A stretch of DNA of 64,000 nt from Salegentibacter sp. R32 (GCF_008692195.1 NZ_RXOM01000060.1:124001-188000); one strand, 5' to 3'. Shown: positions 43,563 to 53,715, numbered from the stretch's first letter. Notes: generated by a model not told the origin, from the sequence alone. Translations and numbers: made by a program.

Positions 43563-45779
43563 TTACTTTTCACTAATGTCAATGTAAAAATAGAATGTAG
43601 CACCTTCATTTAATTGGGATTCTGCCCAAATTTCTCCTTCGTGCTTATCTATAACTTTCTTAACAGTTGCAAGCCCTATGCCAGATCCTGAAAAATCTTT
43701 ACTAGAGTTAGCTCGCGAAAATACATCGAAAATTTCATTTTTAAAACTAGGATCAAATCCTACGCCATTATCCTTAATGAAAAATACAGTTTTATTATTC
43801 TCGTGTGTTGTTCCTATTTCAATTTTAGGATTTTCTGTCTTAGAAGAATATTTTACAGCGTTTGAAATAAGGTTACCAAATGCTTGAGAAATCATTCGTT
43901 TATCTGCGGTAATTTCCGGTAGATTTTCTTCTATGATAATGCCTGTTGAGGGATAATCACTTTTAATGTTTTGCGATGAAATTATATTTTCAACGAGTTT
44001 TTTAGATGAAAAAGTAGTTAGGTTAAGATTGTTTTGCCCAACTTTTGCATAAGTCAAAATATCCTCAATTAATAAATCCATTTCTTCCGCAGAACTCAAG
44101 ATGGTTTTTAAGGCATTTTGCCCGTATTCATCTAAATTGTCTAGGTAATTATTAATTAAGATTCTGGAATAGCCATCAATACCTCTTAACGGAGCTCTTA
44201 AATCGTGAGAAACGCTATAACTAAAGGTTTCCAACTCTTTATTTACTTCAACTAAACTATCGTTAAGGTTTTTAATTTCGTCTTTTTGTTTCCGTACTAA
44301 AACGTGGGTAATGGTGTCTTGTAGATTAGCAGCTGCTTCTATATCGTAGCTTTTCCAAGGATTGGAAATACCTGATACCTCTTCCGTCCATTTTTCAAAA
44401 GATTTTCTAGGGTGTAAATATTGAATCCCATCTTTTACGTAGCCTTGTTTTTCAGGTTTGCCCCCCCAATCTACGGTAGTGGAAGCTTCGGGTCTAAACC
44501 ACAGCACATAATTGTGTTCGTTACCAATACGAATGCTTAATACTCCAGAGGCGGTCTCTGTAAAGTGAGCAGCCTTATCATAATAACGGCTTATCTGTTT
44601 GGTTTGAAAAACACTTTCCGGCTGTCGTTTAATAACTTTTGAAATTAATTTTTTTACCTGTTTTTCAGAAGGCGTTTTGCCTACTAAGGTTATTCTTTTT
44701 TCATTATAAATAGCTCCTCCTGAACAACCTATAAGATCGGTGAATTTTGGAGTGAATTTACTTAAAGCTTGCGTACTATCATCAATTGAATTCATTTGGA
44801 TAAGAAGTTTCTTTCTTATTTTTTCAGATGAATTCATTTTTTCTAAAAAGGTATTACTTTCTTTTAAAGCCAATTTATTGGAGAAAACCTGAGCAAGAAA
44901 TTTACATGATTGCCGTTGGTGGTAATTAATAAATTTTGGTTGATAATGATGACAAGCAATTAGTCCCCAAAGCTCTCCATTAAGAATTACTGCAGCGGTA
45001 AGTGAAGCGCCCACATTCATATTTTTTAAATATTCAATGTGAATGGGGGAAACCCCTCGCAACTCGCTTTTAGAAAGATTAATTTTTTTGTTTAATTCTG
45101 GTAACAAAGGCGCCGGTTGATAATTTACGTCGCTAATCATTCTTACGCCTTGTTTCAAAAATATTTGCCTGGCAGGTTTAGGAATGTCGGTTGCGGGATA
45201 ATGAAGTCCGAGCCAGCTTTCCAGCTTTTCTTCTTTTACTTCAGCAATTACTTCTCCATTCCATTCTTCATCAAAGCGATACATCATCACCCGGTCATAA
45301 TCATAAAGATCTTTAATGAGTGAAACCGCTTGATGGCACATCACATTCACTGGATCTGTATCTTTTATTTCTTTCAGGATTTTAGTGAGTTCTTCCTGAA
45401 ATAAAATAGGATTAACAGTTTCCCCAAAAGGCTCAATATCAATAATGAGTTCTTGATTATCGGTTAAATGAGGAATAGCTAAAAACTTTTGGTTTTTAAA
45501 GCTAAGTTCGTGCGGATATAAGCTCTGTTGCGTTTTAATTTTATTAAAAATGGTTTCGCTAATTTCTTGAGGAAACACATTTTCTAGGGGTTTACCCACA
45601 ATTTGCTCAACAGTTAAATTTAATAAATTGCTGCAATTGTTACTGGCTTGCAGTACTTGATTATTTTTATAATCAACGATTAGGATGACGCCGTGTTGTT
45701 GAGCTTGCTCAATTATGTGTATAGGCTCCCTATCACAATTTGTTATATCAACAGCTTGTTGCTTGGAGGTTATGTTCAT
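43563..45779 (-). CDS. bphP: Bacteriophytochrome histidine kinase
   Basis: The 738-residue photoreceptor has PAS (about 15-120), GAF (about 130-300), PHY (about 310-500), HisKA and HATPase domains. The biliverdin-attaching cysteine is Cys15 (ITNCDREPIHIIEQAQQHG). Chromophore-pocket motifs are YDRVMMYRFDEEWNGEVIAE (161-180), PATDIP (195-200), SPIHIEYL (His247) and ACHHYQP. The PHY tongue has HPRKSFEKW. The kinase has FSYSVSHDLRAPLRG (phospho-His525) and NAVKYS, DNGVGFD and GSGIGLA. It senses red/far-red light and signals through the adjacent response regulator. It overlaps the upstream gene's stop by 1 base. Confidence 0.96.
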   Translation of the reverse strand: MNITSKQQAVDITNCDREPIHIIEQAQQHGVILIVDYKNNQVLQASNNCSNLLNLTVEQIVGKPLENVFPQEISETIFNKIKTQQSLYPHELSFKNQKFLAIPHLTDNQELIIDIEPFGETVNPILFQEELTKILKEIKDTDPVNVMCHQAVSLIKDLYDYDRVMMYRFDEEWNGEVIAEVKEEKLESWLGLHYPATDIPKPARQIFLKQGVRMISDVNYQPAPLLPELNKKINLSKSELRGVSPIHIEYLKNMNVGASLTAAVILNGELWGLIACHHYQPKFINYHQRQSCKFLAQVFSNKLALKESNTFLEKMNSSEKIRKKLLIQMNSIDDSTQALSKFTPKFTDLIGCSGGAIYNEKRITLVGKTPSEKQVKKLISKVIKRQPESVFQTKQISRYYDKAAHFTETASGVLSIRIGNEHNYVLWFRPEASTTVDWGGKPEKQGYVKDGIQYLHPRKSFEKWTEEVSGISNPWKSYDIEAAANLQDTITHVLVRKQKDEIKNLNDSLVEVNKELETFSYSVSHDLRAPLRGIDGYSRILINNYLDNLDEYGQNALKTILSSAEEMDLLIEDILTYAKVGQNNLNLTTFSSKKLVENIISSQNIKSDYPSTGIIIEENLPEITADKRMISQAFGNLISNAVKYSSKTENPKIEIGTTHENNKTVFFIKDNGVGFDPSFKNEIFDVFSRANSSKDFSGSGIGLATVKKVIDKHEGEIWAESQLNEGATFYFYIDISEK

Positions 45780-48700
45780 TAATTTGCCTTAATTTTAAAA
45801 TAGAAAGTACTTCCTACACCTTTTTGAGAATCTACCCAAATAGTTCCTTCGTGCAGTTGAACAATTTTTTCTACGTGAGCTAATCCAACTCCTGTACCTT
45901 CATACTTTTCTTTTGTTCTCACTCGGCTAAAAATGGTAAAAATATTTTTTTGGTCTTCTTCAGAAATACCAATACCATTATCCATCACAGAAAAAACCCA
46001 ATAGCCACTCTCTTTATACGAAGAAATCCTGATTTCTGGTTTTCTATTTTTATCGATATATTTTAAAGCGTTGCTTAATAAGTTTTGAAATAATAACCTC
46101 AATTCAACTTTATAGGCTTTTACTTTTGGTAAAGATCCTATACTTACTTTAGCATTGGTGTCTTTAATTCTTTTGGTTAAATCGTATTTTACAACTTCTG
46201 CCAGTTCTTTGGTATCTACAAGTGTTTTCTTGGTGTTTCTACCAATTCTGGAATGTTCCAACAATGCTTTGATTTGGTTAGATAATCTATCGGAAGCTTC
46301 ATCTATATAAGAAATATAATTTTTTCCTTTATCATCTAATTTATCGCCATACAATTTTCCTAATACATCACTACCAAATTTGATGGTGGCAAGCGGTTCT
46401 TGTAAATCGTGCGAACAGATGGAAACAAATTGTTCTAAATCATTATTAGCACGTTCTAAATCTGCTTTTTGCTCTTTTAGTTTTTCTTGAGCTTCTTTGA
46501 CTTCAGAAATATCTACACAAGTAAACCTATGGGTAACTGCTTCTTTTTTCTCGTTATATTCCACATTAGAATAAAGAATTATGGGGATTTTTTCTCCTTT
46601 TTTACTGAGCATTTGTAACTCAACATTTTTGAGTTCTCCTTCATCTTTAAAAACTTTGTTGAGTTGAACTGCCTTAATTTTGGTTTCATCATCATAAAGT
46701 TCAAAAATGGGTTTTCCTATAATTTCTTCTTTTTCATCGTAACCTAACCTAAAAATCGACTCTTGGTTACATTGTAAAATTTCGGAAGTGTTGGGGTCTA
46801 TGCTAAAGTGCATAACTGGGTCTTCTTCATAAAAAGATTTATACCTTTTTTCACTGGCAATAAGCTTTTCTTTGGCTCTTTGTAACGATTCTATGTCTAC
46901 GAAAGTAATAACAACGCCGTCAATTTTATCTTCAGAATTTACAAAAGGAGAAATCCTTCTTAAATAATTTCTACCTTCTTTAGAAGTGATATTTCTTTCT
47001 AACGTTTTCCCGGTCTCAATAGCCTTTTTACAACGATGAACTAAACCTCGTCCTCTGTTTTTACCAAAGTTGGTTACAAAATTGTCGATGGGCCTACCCA
47101 CATCTGAATTAAGTAAACTAAAATGTTTTTTAATGGCCGGAGTAAATTTTCTGATTCTTAAATTACCGTCTAAGAAAATAACACCTATTTCTGTACTTTC
47201 CAATAGGTTGTTCATATCGGCATTTAATGCGGAAAGGTCATCCATTTTTTGGATGTTTTCTGCATTTACCGTATTAATCTCTTCGTTAACACTTTGTAAT
47301 TCTTCGTTGGTGCTTTGTAACTCTTCGTTGGAAGCCAATAATTCTTCATTGGCTGCCTGAAGCTCTTCGTTACTGGTTTCTATTTCTTCCAGTGAAGTAT
47401 GTAGCTCTTCTTTTGTTTTTTTAAGCTCACTTTCTAATTCTCTGATGTATTCTTGAGAGCGGTTATCTACCGTTATTTTTTCAGAAACTTTTATGTTATC
47501 AAGATTTATTTCTTTTTCAATAAAAGTAACTACGAAATTAATCTCATTGTCTAGATTGTTTTGCCTGAAAAGTTTAACGATAATATCCAATCCTTTTTCC
47601 TCACCATTTTCTTCAAACTTGGCGTCTTTGTAAAGAATTTTTTCGTTTTTCTTTTTAGCGTTTTTAATGGTGGCTTGAAGAATGTGTTGCAATTCTTCTT
47701 CCAGCATTTCATAAAGATTGGTGGTAAAGCCTTTTACCGGTAAATTGGCATATTTTCTAAATTCACCAATGGCTTCTAAAATATTACCATCTTCGTCAAT
47801 AAAAACACTAGCACCTCCAAACTGCTCTAAGATAGCTTCATTTAATTCTGAAGTAAACTGCTGTTTAGGTGAACTTTCTTTTTTCTCGATTCTCTTTCGT
47901 CGAAGGGAGTCGGCTCTTTTTAAGTGACTTGATGGTTTTAAATTATTGTTTTCTAGTCGTGTACGCGGAGAAACGTTTTTGTAGATTTTCCACTTTCTGC
48001 TAATTTCTTCAAAATGTTCTCTATGTGAATTTACCGTTTCACTGGTTCCTAATACAAGATAACCGTCTTCCTTTAAAGCATAATGCAATACATTTAAAGC
48101 TTTGTGCTGAATGCTTTGTTGGAAATAGATGAGTAGGTTTCGGCATAAAATCATATCCATATTACTAAATGGCGGATTTTTAATGATGTTATGCTGAGAG
48201 AAAATAACCATTCTTCTAATTTTCTCAATTACCTGATAGCCATCGCCATTTTTAATGAAGTATTTCCGAAGCAAATCGTTACCGATATCGGCCACCATAC
48301 TTTCTGAATATACGCCATTACCGCCTACATCTAAATGTTGTTTGGCAATATCTGTAGCAAATATTTTGACCTCTATTTTTTTATCGTGTTTTTCCAATTC
48401 TTTATGAATGTACATCGCTAAAGAGTAGGCCTCTTCGCCCGTGCTACAAGCGACATCCCAAATTTTTAAAACTTCGCCATCCTGTTTCTTTTCAATGATA
48501 TTCGGGATAAGGTCGTCTTCAATAATATCCCAAACTCTTGGATCTCTAAAAAATTTAGTGACCCCAATCAAGAATTCTTTAAATAGAACAGAAACTTCAT
48601 TTGGATTGGTTTGTAAATATCTGTAGTATTCTTTTAGAGACTCACATTTACAAACGTTAACTCTTCTGGCAACCCTTCTTCCTAAAGTAGAAGTTTTGTA

Positions 48701-49420
48701 TTCTGTAAAGTCTAATCCTGTATTTTCGTTGATGTAACTTAGTATTTTAGAAAGAACTTGTTCATCTAAATCTTCTAATTCACCATTTAATTCAATAGCT
48801 TCCGATGCTTTTATGAAGCGATTTAATTCACTTCCCATTTCTTCTACAGGCAAAATATAATCTACCATTCCAGAATTAATGGCACTTTTGGGCATTCCAT
48901 CAAATTTTGCTTCTTCAGGATCTTGCACCATCACCATTCCATCTAATTCTTTAATGGCTTTAATTCCGCGTGTACCATCACTTCCCGTTCCACTTAAAAT
49001 AATGGCAATAGCTTGATCTTTTTTATAATCTGCAAGGGAATCTAAAAATAGATCTATAGGTAAGTTAAGTTTTTGGTTTTTAGGTTTTTCATATAAATGA
49101 AGTATCCCATCTTCGATAGTTAAGTTATTTACCGGTGGAATTAGGTATATTTTCCCGGATTCAACCTCTGAGTTATCTGAAATTTGCTCAATAGGTAGTT
49201 TGGCTGTTTTTGCCAAAAGTTCTCCCATCATACTTTTATAGTCGGGTGAGAGATGTTGTATTACTATATAAGAGTTTTGATCATTATCGGGTAAGTTACT
49301 AAAAAAAGCTTTCAACGCTTCTAAGCCTCCTGCACTTGCTCCCACTGCTATTAATCTTGACTGTATCTTCTTCTTCTTCTTAGAAGTTTGAATAGTTTTT
49401 GTTTCTTTGGTTTTTGTCAT
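45779..49420 (-). CDS. CheB-CheR-PAS hybrid sensor histidine kinase
   Basis: The 1213-residue cytoplasmic protein has, in order: a CheB methylesterase domain (about 20-210; GASAGG with Ser29, IQHLSPD with His56, LSGTGSDGTRG), a CheR methyltransferase domain (about 215-500; WDVACSTGEEAYSLAM), a coiled coil of repeated EELQ-type heptads (about 655-735), two PAS domains (about 740-985), HisKA (ICSHDLQEPLATIKFG) and HATPase_c (NALKYI, DNGIGIS, GTGVGLAHVEKIV). No chemotaxis genes are nearby and many flavobacteria lack flagella, so the che domains probably act in non-motility signalling. It is overlapped by bphP by 1 base, pointing to a shared pathway. Confidence 0.94.
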   Translation of the reverse strand: MTKTKETKTIQTSKKKKKIQSRLIAVGASAGGLEALKAFFSNLPDNDQNSYIVIQHLSPDYKSMMGELLAKTAKLPIEQISDNSEVESGKIYLIPPVNNLTIEDGILHLYEKPKNQKLNLPIDLFLDSLADYKKDQAIAIILSGTGSDGTRGIKAIKELDGMVMVQDPEEAKFDGMPKSAINSGMVDYILPVEEMGSELNRFIKASEAIELNGELEDLDEQVLSKILSYINENTGLDFTEYKTSTLGRRVARRVNVCKCESLKEYYRYLQTNPNEVSVLFKEFLIGVTKFFRDPRVWDIIEDDLIPNIIEKKQDGEVLKIWDVACSTGEEAYSLAMYIHKELEKHDKKIEVKIFATDIAKQHLDVGGNGVYSESMVADIGNDLLRKYFIKNGDGYQVIEKIRRMVIFSQHNIIKNPPFSNMDMILCRNLLIYFQQSIQHKALNVLHYALKEDGYLVLGTSETVNSHREHFEEISRKWKIYKNVSPRTRLENNNLKPSSHLKRADSLRRKRIEKKESSPKQQFTSELNEAILEQFGGASVFIDEDGNILEAIGEFRKYANLPVKGFTTNLYEMLEEELQHILQATIKNAKKKNEKILYKDAKFEENGEEKGLDIIVKLFRQNNLDNEINFVVTFIEKEINLDNIKVSEKITVDNRSQEYIRELESELKKTKEELHTSLEEIETSNEELQAANEELLASNEELQSTNEELQSVNEEINTVNAENIQKMDDLSALNADMNNLLESTEIGVIFLDGNLRIRKFTPAIKKHFSLLNSDVGRPIDNFVTNFGKNRGRGLVHRCKKAIETGKTLERNITSKEGRNYLRRISPFVNSEDKIDGVVITFVDIESLQRAKEKLIASEKRYKSFYEEDPVMHFSIDPNTSEILQCNQESIFRLGYDEKEEIIGKPIFELYDDETKIKAVQLNKVFKDEGELKNVELQMLSKKGEKIPIILYSNVEYNEKKEAVTHRFTCVDISEVKEAQEKLKEQKADLERANNDLEQFVSICSHDLQEPLATIKFGSDVLGKLYGDKLDDKGKNYISYIDEASDRLSNQIKALLEHSRIGRNTKKTLVDTKELAEVVKYDLTKRIKDTNAKVSIGSLPKVKAYKVELRLLFQNLLSNALKYIDKNRKPEIRISSYKESGYWVFSVMDNGIGISEEDQKNIFTIFSRVRTKEKYEGTGVGLAHVEKIVQLHEGTIWVDSQKGVGSTFYFKIKAN

Positions 49421-49573
49421 TTCTTTAAAAATGGCGGTATAGTAGGTATACTAGTACGATTAAATGTAAAAATAGTAATTTTTAAATATACTTATATACG
49501 GTATTTCCATGTTAAAGTAACACATTTAACATATTTAACTAAATTATGTCCTAATTCAAATTAGTTTTAAATA

Positions 49574-51718
49574 ATGAAACGAAAAATTTTTACTTATCTA
49601 TTGGTTGCAGCCACACTAGGAAGCTGTAAACAAGAAAATGAAAACAAAGAGGTTATGATGAATAAAAATACAGAAAATGTATTCTTACAAAAATGGGAGG
49701 GAGACTATAATGGTGTTCCAGCATTCAATAAAATGGATTTATCTCAGCTAAAACCTGCCTTGCGGAAAGCTATGAAAATGCATTTAGAGCAGATAGATAG
49801 TATCGCTAACCAAAAGAGTGAACCTACTTTTGAAAATACCATTGTGGCGATGGAAAAATCAGGTAGTGAAATAGATCGGGTTTTCACTTATTACGGAATT
49901 TACAGTAGTAATATTTCTAGCGAAAAATTTAGAAGCATTCAACAAGAATTAGCGCCAGAAATTTCTAATTATCGTTCGCAAATTTCTCAAAACGAAAAAC
50001 TATTTCAACGTATTAAAAAAGTTTATCATGATTCTCAAAAAGAGGAGCTTCCCGCCCAACAACAGCGAGTAATTGAACTTATTTATAAGAATTTTGAAAT
50101 GGATGGCGCCAATCTTAACAAAGAAAAGAAGAAGCGCTATGCGGAGATTGAAAAACAACTTTCAGAATTGCACACCCAGTTTTCAAATAATGTACTTGCC
50201 GATGAAGAAGGTTATGTAACTTATTTTTCTGAAGAACAAGCCCAAGGTTTACCGGAGTTTTATTTAAAATCGGCTAAAGCTACCGCAGCAGAAAACGGAA
50301 AAGAAGGAATGTACGCCGTTACCAATACCCGTTCCTCTATGGATCCTTTTTTAACCTACGCAGAAAATCGTGAGTTAAGAAAAGAAGTTTGGGAAAAATA
50401 TTATGCCCGTGGAAATAATGGAGATGAACACGACAACAATCAAATTATAATAGATATTCTCAAATTAAGAGATGAGCGCGTTGCCTTAATGGGATATGAC
50501 AATTATGCCCAATGGAGATTACAAGATAGAATGGCCAAAAATCCTGAAAACGCAATGGATTTAATGATGAAAGTCTGGCCGGCCGCCTTGGCAAGAGTTG
50601 AAGAAGAGGTGAATGAAATGGAAGCATTTGCCCAAAAAGAAGGACAAGATATTACTATACAACCTTGGGATTATCGCTTTTATATGGAAAAAGTGCGCCA
50701 AGAAAAATATAATCTTGATAGTGAAGAAGTAAAACAGTATTTAGAATTAAATAACCTAAGAAAAGCTATTTTTTACGTAGCAGGAGAGTTGTTTGATTAT
50801 GAATTTAAACCCGTGAAAGAAGGAAGCGTTCCCGTTTTTCACGAAGACGTAAAGGTTTGGGAAGTAAGTGATAGAAATTCAGGCAAAATTATAGGTCTAT
50901 GGTATTTAGATCCTTACGCCAGAAAAGGCAAACGCTCCGGCGCTTGGGCTACCACTTATAGGAGCCGGACGGATTTAGAAAGCAATCAACCTGTGTTGGC
51001 TTCTAATAATTCTAACTTTGTAGAACCTGCAAAAGGCGAACCTATATTAGTGAGTTGGGACGATGCCGAAACATTTTTCCACGAATTTGGTCACGCTTTG
51101 CATTACCTTTCAGCAGATGTAAAATACCCAACATTAAACGGAGGAGTTCGGGATTATACTGAGTTTCAATCACAATTATTGGAGCGTTGGTTATCTACCG
51201 ATACTGTAATTAATAAATTTTTAAAACATCACAAAACCGGAAAACCCATGCCGGCAGAATTAGTGGCGAAAATTAAAAAAGCTTCTACATTTAATCAAGG
51301 TTTTGCCACTACAGAATATCTGGCTTCTGCCTTGATGGATATGAAATACCACACCACTGACCCAAGTAAAATAAAAGACATTCAAGAATTTGAAAGGCAA
51401 CAATTAAAAGAGCTGGGAATGCCAGAAGAAATCCCAATGCGTCACCGTTCTACCCAATTTGGTCACGTATTTTCAGGTGAAGGTTATGCCACCGGCTATT
51501 ACGGTTACCTTTGGGCAGATGTACTTACCTCAGATGCGGCAGAAGCGTTTGCTGAAGCTCCAGGAGGTTTTTACGATAAAGAAACTGCACATAAGTTAAA
51601 GCGATTTTTATTTGAACCCAGAAATGCAGTAGACCCGGCCGAAGCCTATCGTAATTTCAGGGGACGCGATGCCAATATCGATGCTCTCATGCGTGATAGA
51701 GGATTTCCTGTTCAGTAA
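49574..51718 (+). CDS. dcp: M3 family peptidyl-dipeptidase Dcp (lipoprotein)
   Basis: The 714-residue protein has a lipobox (AATLGSC) and the M3 zinc motif FFHEFGHALHYL (His503, His507), with a downstream Glu in the M3 pattern and the C-terminal FSGEGYATGYYGYLWADVL. M3 enzymes of this type remove dipeptides from peptide C-termini. The lipid anchor places it in the periplasm, whereas enterobacterial Dcp is soluble. It stands alone, divergent from the signalling cluster, and is followed by a terminator. Confidence 0.95.
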   Translation: MKRKIFTYLLVAATLGSCKQENENKEVMMNKNTENVFLQKWEGDYNGVPAFNKMDLSQLKPALRKAMKMHLEQIDSIANQKSEPTFENTIVAMEKSGSEIDRVFTYYGIYSSNISSEKFRSIQQELAPEISNYRSQISQNEKLFQRIKKVYHDSQKEELPAQQQRVIELIYKNFEMDGANLNKEKKKRYAEIEKQLSELHTQFSNNVLADEEGYVTYFSEEQAQGLPEFYLKSAKATAAENGKEGMYAVTNTRSSMDPFLTYAENRELRKEVWEKYYARGNNGDEHDNNQIIIDILKLRDERVALMGYDNYAQWRLQDRMAKNPENAMDLMMKVWPAALARVEEEVNEMEAFAQKEGQDITIQPWDYRFYMEKVRQEKYNLDSEEVKQYLELNNLRKAIFYVAGELFDYEFKPVKEGSVPVFHEDVKVWEVSDRNSGKIIGLWYLDPYARKGKRSGAWATTYRSRTDLESNQPVLASNNSNFVEPAKGEPILVSWDDAETFFHEFGHALHYLSADVKYPTLNGGVRDYTEFQSQLLERWLSTDTVINKFLKHHKTGKPMPAELVAKIKKASTFNQGFATTEYLASALMDMKYHTTDPSKIKDIQEFERQQLKELGMPEEIPMRHRSTQFGHVFSGEGYATGYYGYLWADVLTSDAAEAFAEAPGGFYDKETAHKLKRFLFEPRNAVDPAEAYRNFRGRDANIDALMRDRGFPVQ

Positions 51719-51989
51719 TAAGTAGTTGTGGGCGCTCAAGCGGGCTATCCGTTACAAGTACGCAACCTCAACCTTAAAAATAATAAATCTCAAAAAAGCT
51801 TCTTTCAGTCGCTTCTTTGAGGTTTTTATTTTATTAAGTTGTAGGTTTTACGGTCTTTTCACTACTATCCCTGGCGCATTAATTAGGTTTTAGGAAATAG
51901 TGAAAAGGTTAGACGTAAAGAAGCGGCGTTCTTTTGAAATTTATTTTTTTACAAATTTTATGTAGTAAAAAATTCAAAATTTCTAACAT
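51719..51989. repeat. Degenerate Flavobacteriaceae-type intergenic repeat with long inverted arms
   Basis: No gene is visible here. The stretch contains GGGCGCTCAAGCGGGCTATCCG (51729-51750) and CTACTATCCCTGGCGCA (51862-51878), which resemble the conserved ends of a dispersed repeat I recall from Flavobacteriaceae intergenic regions. The second part lies in the loop of a long stem: CTTTTCACTA (51855-51864) pairs with TAGTGAAAAG (51898-51907), extended by TTTACG (51847-51852) with CGTAAA (51914-51919). The function of such repeats is unknown; terminator or structured-RNA roles are possible. Confidence 0.55.
51789..51832 (+). terminator. Stem-loop terminator after the M3 peptidase gene
   Basis: CTCAAA-a-AAGC pairs with GCTT-c-TTTGAG around an 11-base loop, followed by GTTTTTATTTTA. 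It lies 71 bases after the stop of the M3 gene. Confidence 0.7.
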
Positions 51990-52265
51990 CTAATCAGTGA
52001 TGTATTTATTTACCAACTCTATATATTTTCTCTTAGCATCTTCTTTGGAAAGTCCCCTAATTTGAAACATGGCATTCATCTTAAAAGCACCAATTAGTCT
52101 GTGGTCTAAGCTTTCTTCTTGATGAATAAAATTATCATCAGTAGCTCTTTTGTAATAGGCGTAAAAATGTAAACGCACATCTGGCGGAAATCTTAATTCT
52201 GTGGTAGAAGCTTTTTGATAAGCTTTTTCAAACTCCATGTCTAACTTACTCTTGGTAGGTTTCAT
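51990..52265 (-). CDS. Acyl-CoA-binding protein (ACBP)
   Basis: The 91-residue helical protein matches the ACBP family in length and pattern: MEFEKAYQKAST near the N-terminus, then LHFYAYYKRATDDN (the usual L-x-F/L-Y-x-Y/L-Y-K-Q-A-T motif), and a final helix AKRKYIELVNKYI. ACBPs buffer long-chain acyl-CoA in the cytoplasm. The gene overlaps the end of psd by one base, in a block of phospholipid-synthesis genes, which agrees with a lipid role. ACBP is rare in bacteria but common in Flavobacteriia. Confidence 0.9.
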   Translation of the reverse strand: MKPTKSKLDMEFEKAYQKASTTELRFPPDVRLHFYAYYKRATDDNFIHQEESLDHRLIGAFKMNAMFQIRGLSKEDAKRKYIELVNKYITD

Positions 52266-52915
52266 TAAACTTTTGCAATTACGGTTAGACCACCTTTTAC
52301 TTTTTGGTTAAGCTCAACTTCTAGTTCGGTGCCTAAGGGTAAGAAAACATCTACGCGTGAACCAAATTTTATAAATCCGCTGTCGCTTCCTTGTACCACT
52401 TCTTGGCCAACTTCAGCATAATTCACAATACGTTTTGCCATTGCTCCCGCAATTTGTCTGTAAAGAATTTCTCCAGCGTTTTCGTTTTTCACTACCACGG
52501 TAGTTCGCTCGTTCTCTTCACTAGATTTTGGATGCCAAGCAACTAAATATTTCCCTGCATGGTATTTGCTATAAACCACTTCGCCATTTATAGGATGGCG
52601 GGTAACGTGCACATTTATGGGTGACATAAATACGGAAACCTGTAAGCGTTTATCTTTAAAGTATTCTTTTTCTTCAACTTCTTCAATAACCACAACTTTT
52701 CCATCTACCGGAGCTACAATGTGTTTATCGTTCACTACCGTTTGACGTTTTGGGTTCCTGAAAAATTGTAGAATAAGCAAAAACATGATGATACTTGCTC
52801 CTAAAATGAGTTGATTAATCCATCTAATTTCAATGAATACATAGGATAGCACATTTATTAAAATGCAAATAGCAATTGTGATTCCTAATATTTTATGTCC
52901 TTCTTTATGAAACAT
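52265..52915 (-). CDS. psd: Phosphatidylserine decarboxylase
   Basis: The 216-residue protein has two membrane segments near the N-terminus (about 9-29 and 34-52). The archaeal/short-type Psd core follows: APVDGKVVVIEEV, SVFMSPINVHVTRHP and the self-cleavage site KFGSRVDVFLP, where Ser186 would become the pyruvoyl group. It converts phosphatidylserine to phosphatidylethanolamine, the main Bacteroidota phospholipid. It lies 8 bases downstream of cdsA. Confidence 0.95.
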   Translation of the reverse strand: MFHKEGHKILGITIAICILINVLSYVFIEIRWINQLILGASIIMFLLILQFFRNPKRQTVVNDKHIVAPVDGKVVVIEEVEEKEYFKDKRLQVSVFMSPINVHVTRHPINGEVVYSKYHAGKYLVAWHPKSSEENERTTVVVKNENAGEILYRQIAGAMAKRIVNYAEVGQEVVQGSDSGFIKFGSRVDVFLPLGTELEVELNQKVKGGLTVIAKV

Positions 52916-52923
52916 AGCTTTTT

Positions 52924-53715
52924 TTAAATGATGAGAAGATAAGCATATATAAATGTTCCTGCAAATAGAATACTATCTAACCTGTCCAACAAGCCACCGT
53001 GACCTGGCATAATAGTACCACTATCTTTTACATTGGCTTGCCTTTTAAGTTTAGATTGAATTAAATCTCCAAAGGTACCAAACACACTTGTTAAAATAGC
53101 AATAATTATCCAAGTTGGGAAGTCTAATGTTTGTGTAAAGTAAGCTACGCCAAAACTGGCAGCTATGCAAAATACAAGTCCACCTAAGAATCCTTCCACG
53201 GTTTTATTGGGAGAAATCCTTTCGTACAATTTACGTTTCCCGAAATTTTTACCTACCAAATAGGCAAATGAATCGTTAAACCAGACCAGGAAGAAAATTC
53301 CTATTAAGATATAAGGTGAATATTCTCCATCTTCATAAGGGATAAGCGTTAAAAAGAGGATGGAAGAAATTAAATAAAAAAGAGTAAGAATGTACTTTTT
53401 ACCTTCAAAAATGGGTATTTTATGAATAATCAGTAAATCTTTAATCAATAAGATTTTTACAAATAAGGTGATAATGAGTAATAACCAAATAGAGTAGGTG
53501 TCTATTTTTAAGATGCCGAAAAAAATAAGGGCGGCCAATAAAACGATGTAGTTAAGATAGCTATTTAATTTGAGAAGTTTTTGTAGTTCGTATAGACCTA
53601 CTAAACCAAAAACAAAAAATAATCCCAAGAAGGAATATTCTGAAATTAATATTGCTGAAACTAAAATAACAACATATAAAGCTCCCGATAAGGTTCTTTT
53701 TAAAAGTTCACTCAT
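52924..53715 (-). CDS. cdsA: Phosphatidate cytidylyltransferase
   Basis: The 263-residue integral membrane protein has about 8 segments and the CTP-transferase signature near the C-terminus (FGTFGDLIQSKLKRQANVKD then MPGHGGLLDRLDSILFAG). It makes CDP-diacylglycerol, precursor of the psd substrate. It is co-oriented with psd and ACBP behind it and the LUD gene 3 bases before it. Confidence 0.96.
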   Translation of the reverse strand: MSELLKRTLSGALYVVILVSAILISEYSFLGLFFVFGLVGLYELQKLLKLNSYLNYIVLLAALIFFGILKIDTYSIWLLLIITLFVKILLIKDLLIIHKIPIFEGKKYILTLFYLISSILFLTLIPYEDGEYSPYILIGIFFLVWFNDSFAYLVGKNFGKRKLYERISPNKTVEGFLGGLVFCIAASFGVAYFTQTLDFPTWIIIAILTSVFGTFGDLIQSKLKRQANVKDSGTIMPGHGGLLDRLDSILFAGTFIYAYLLII

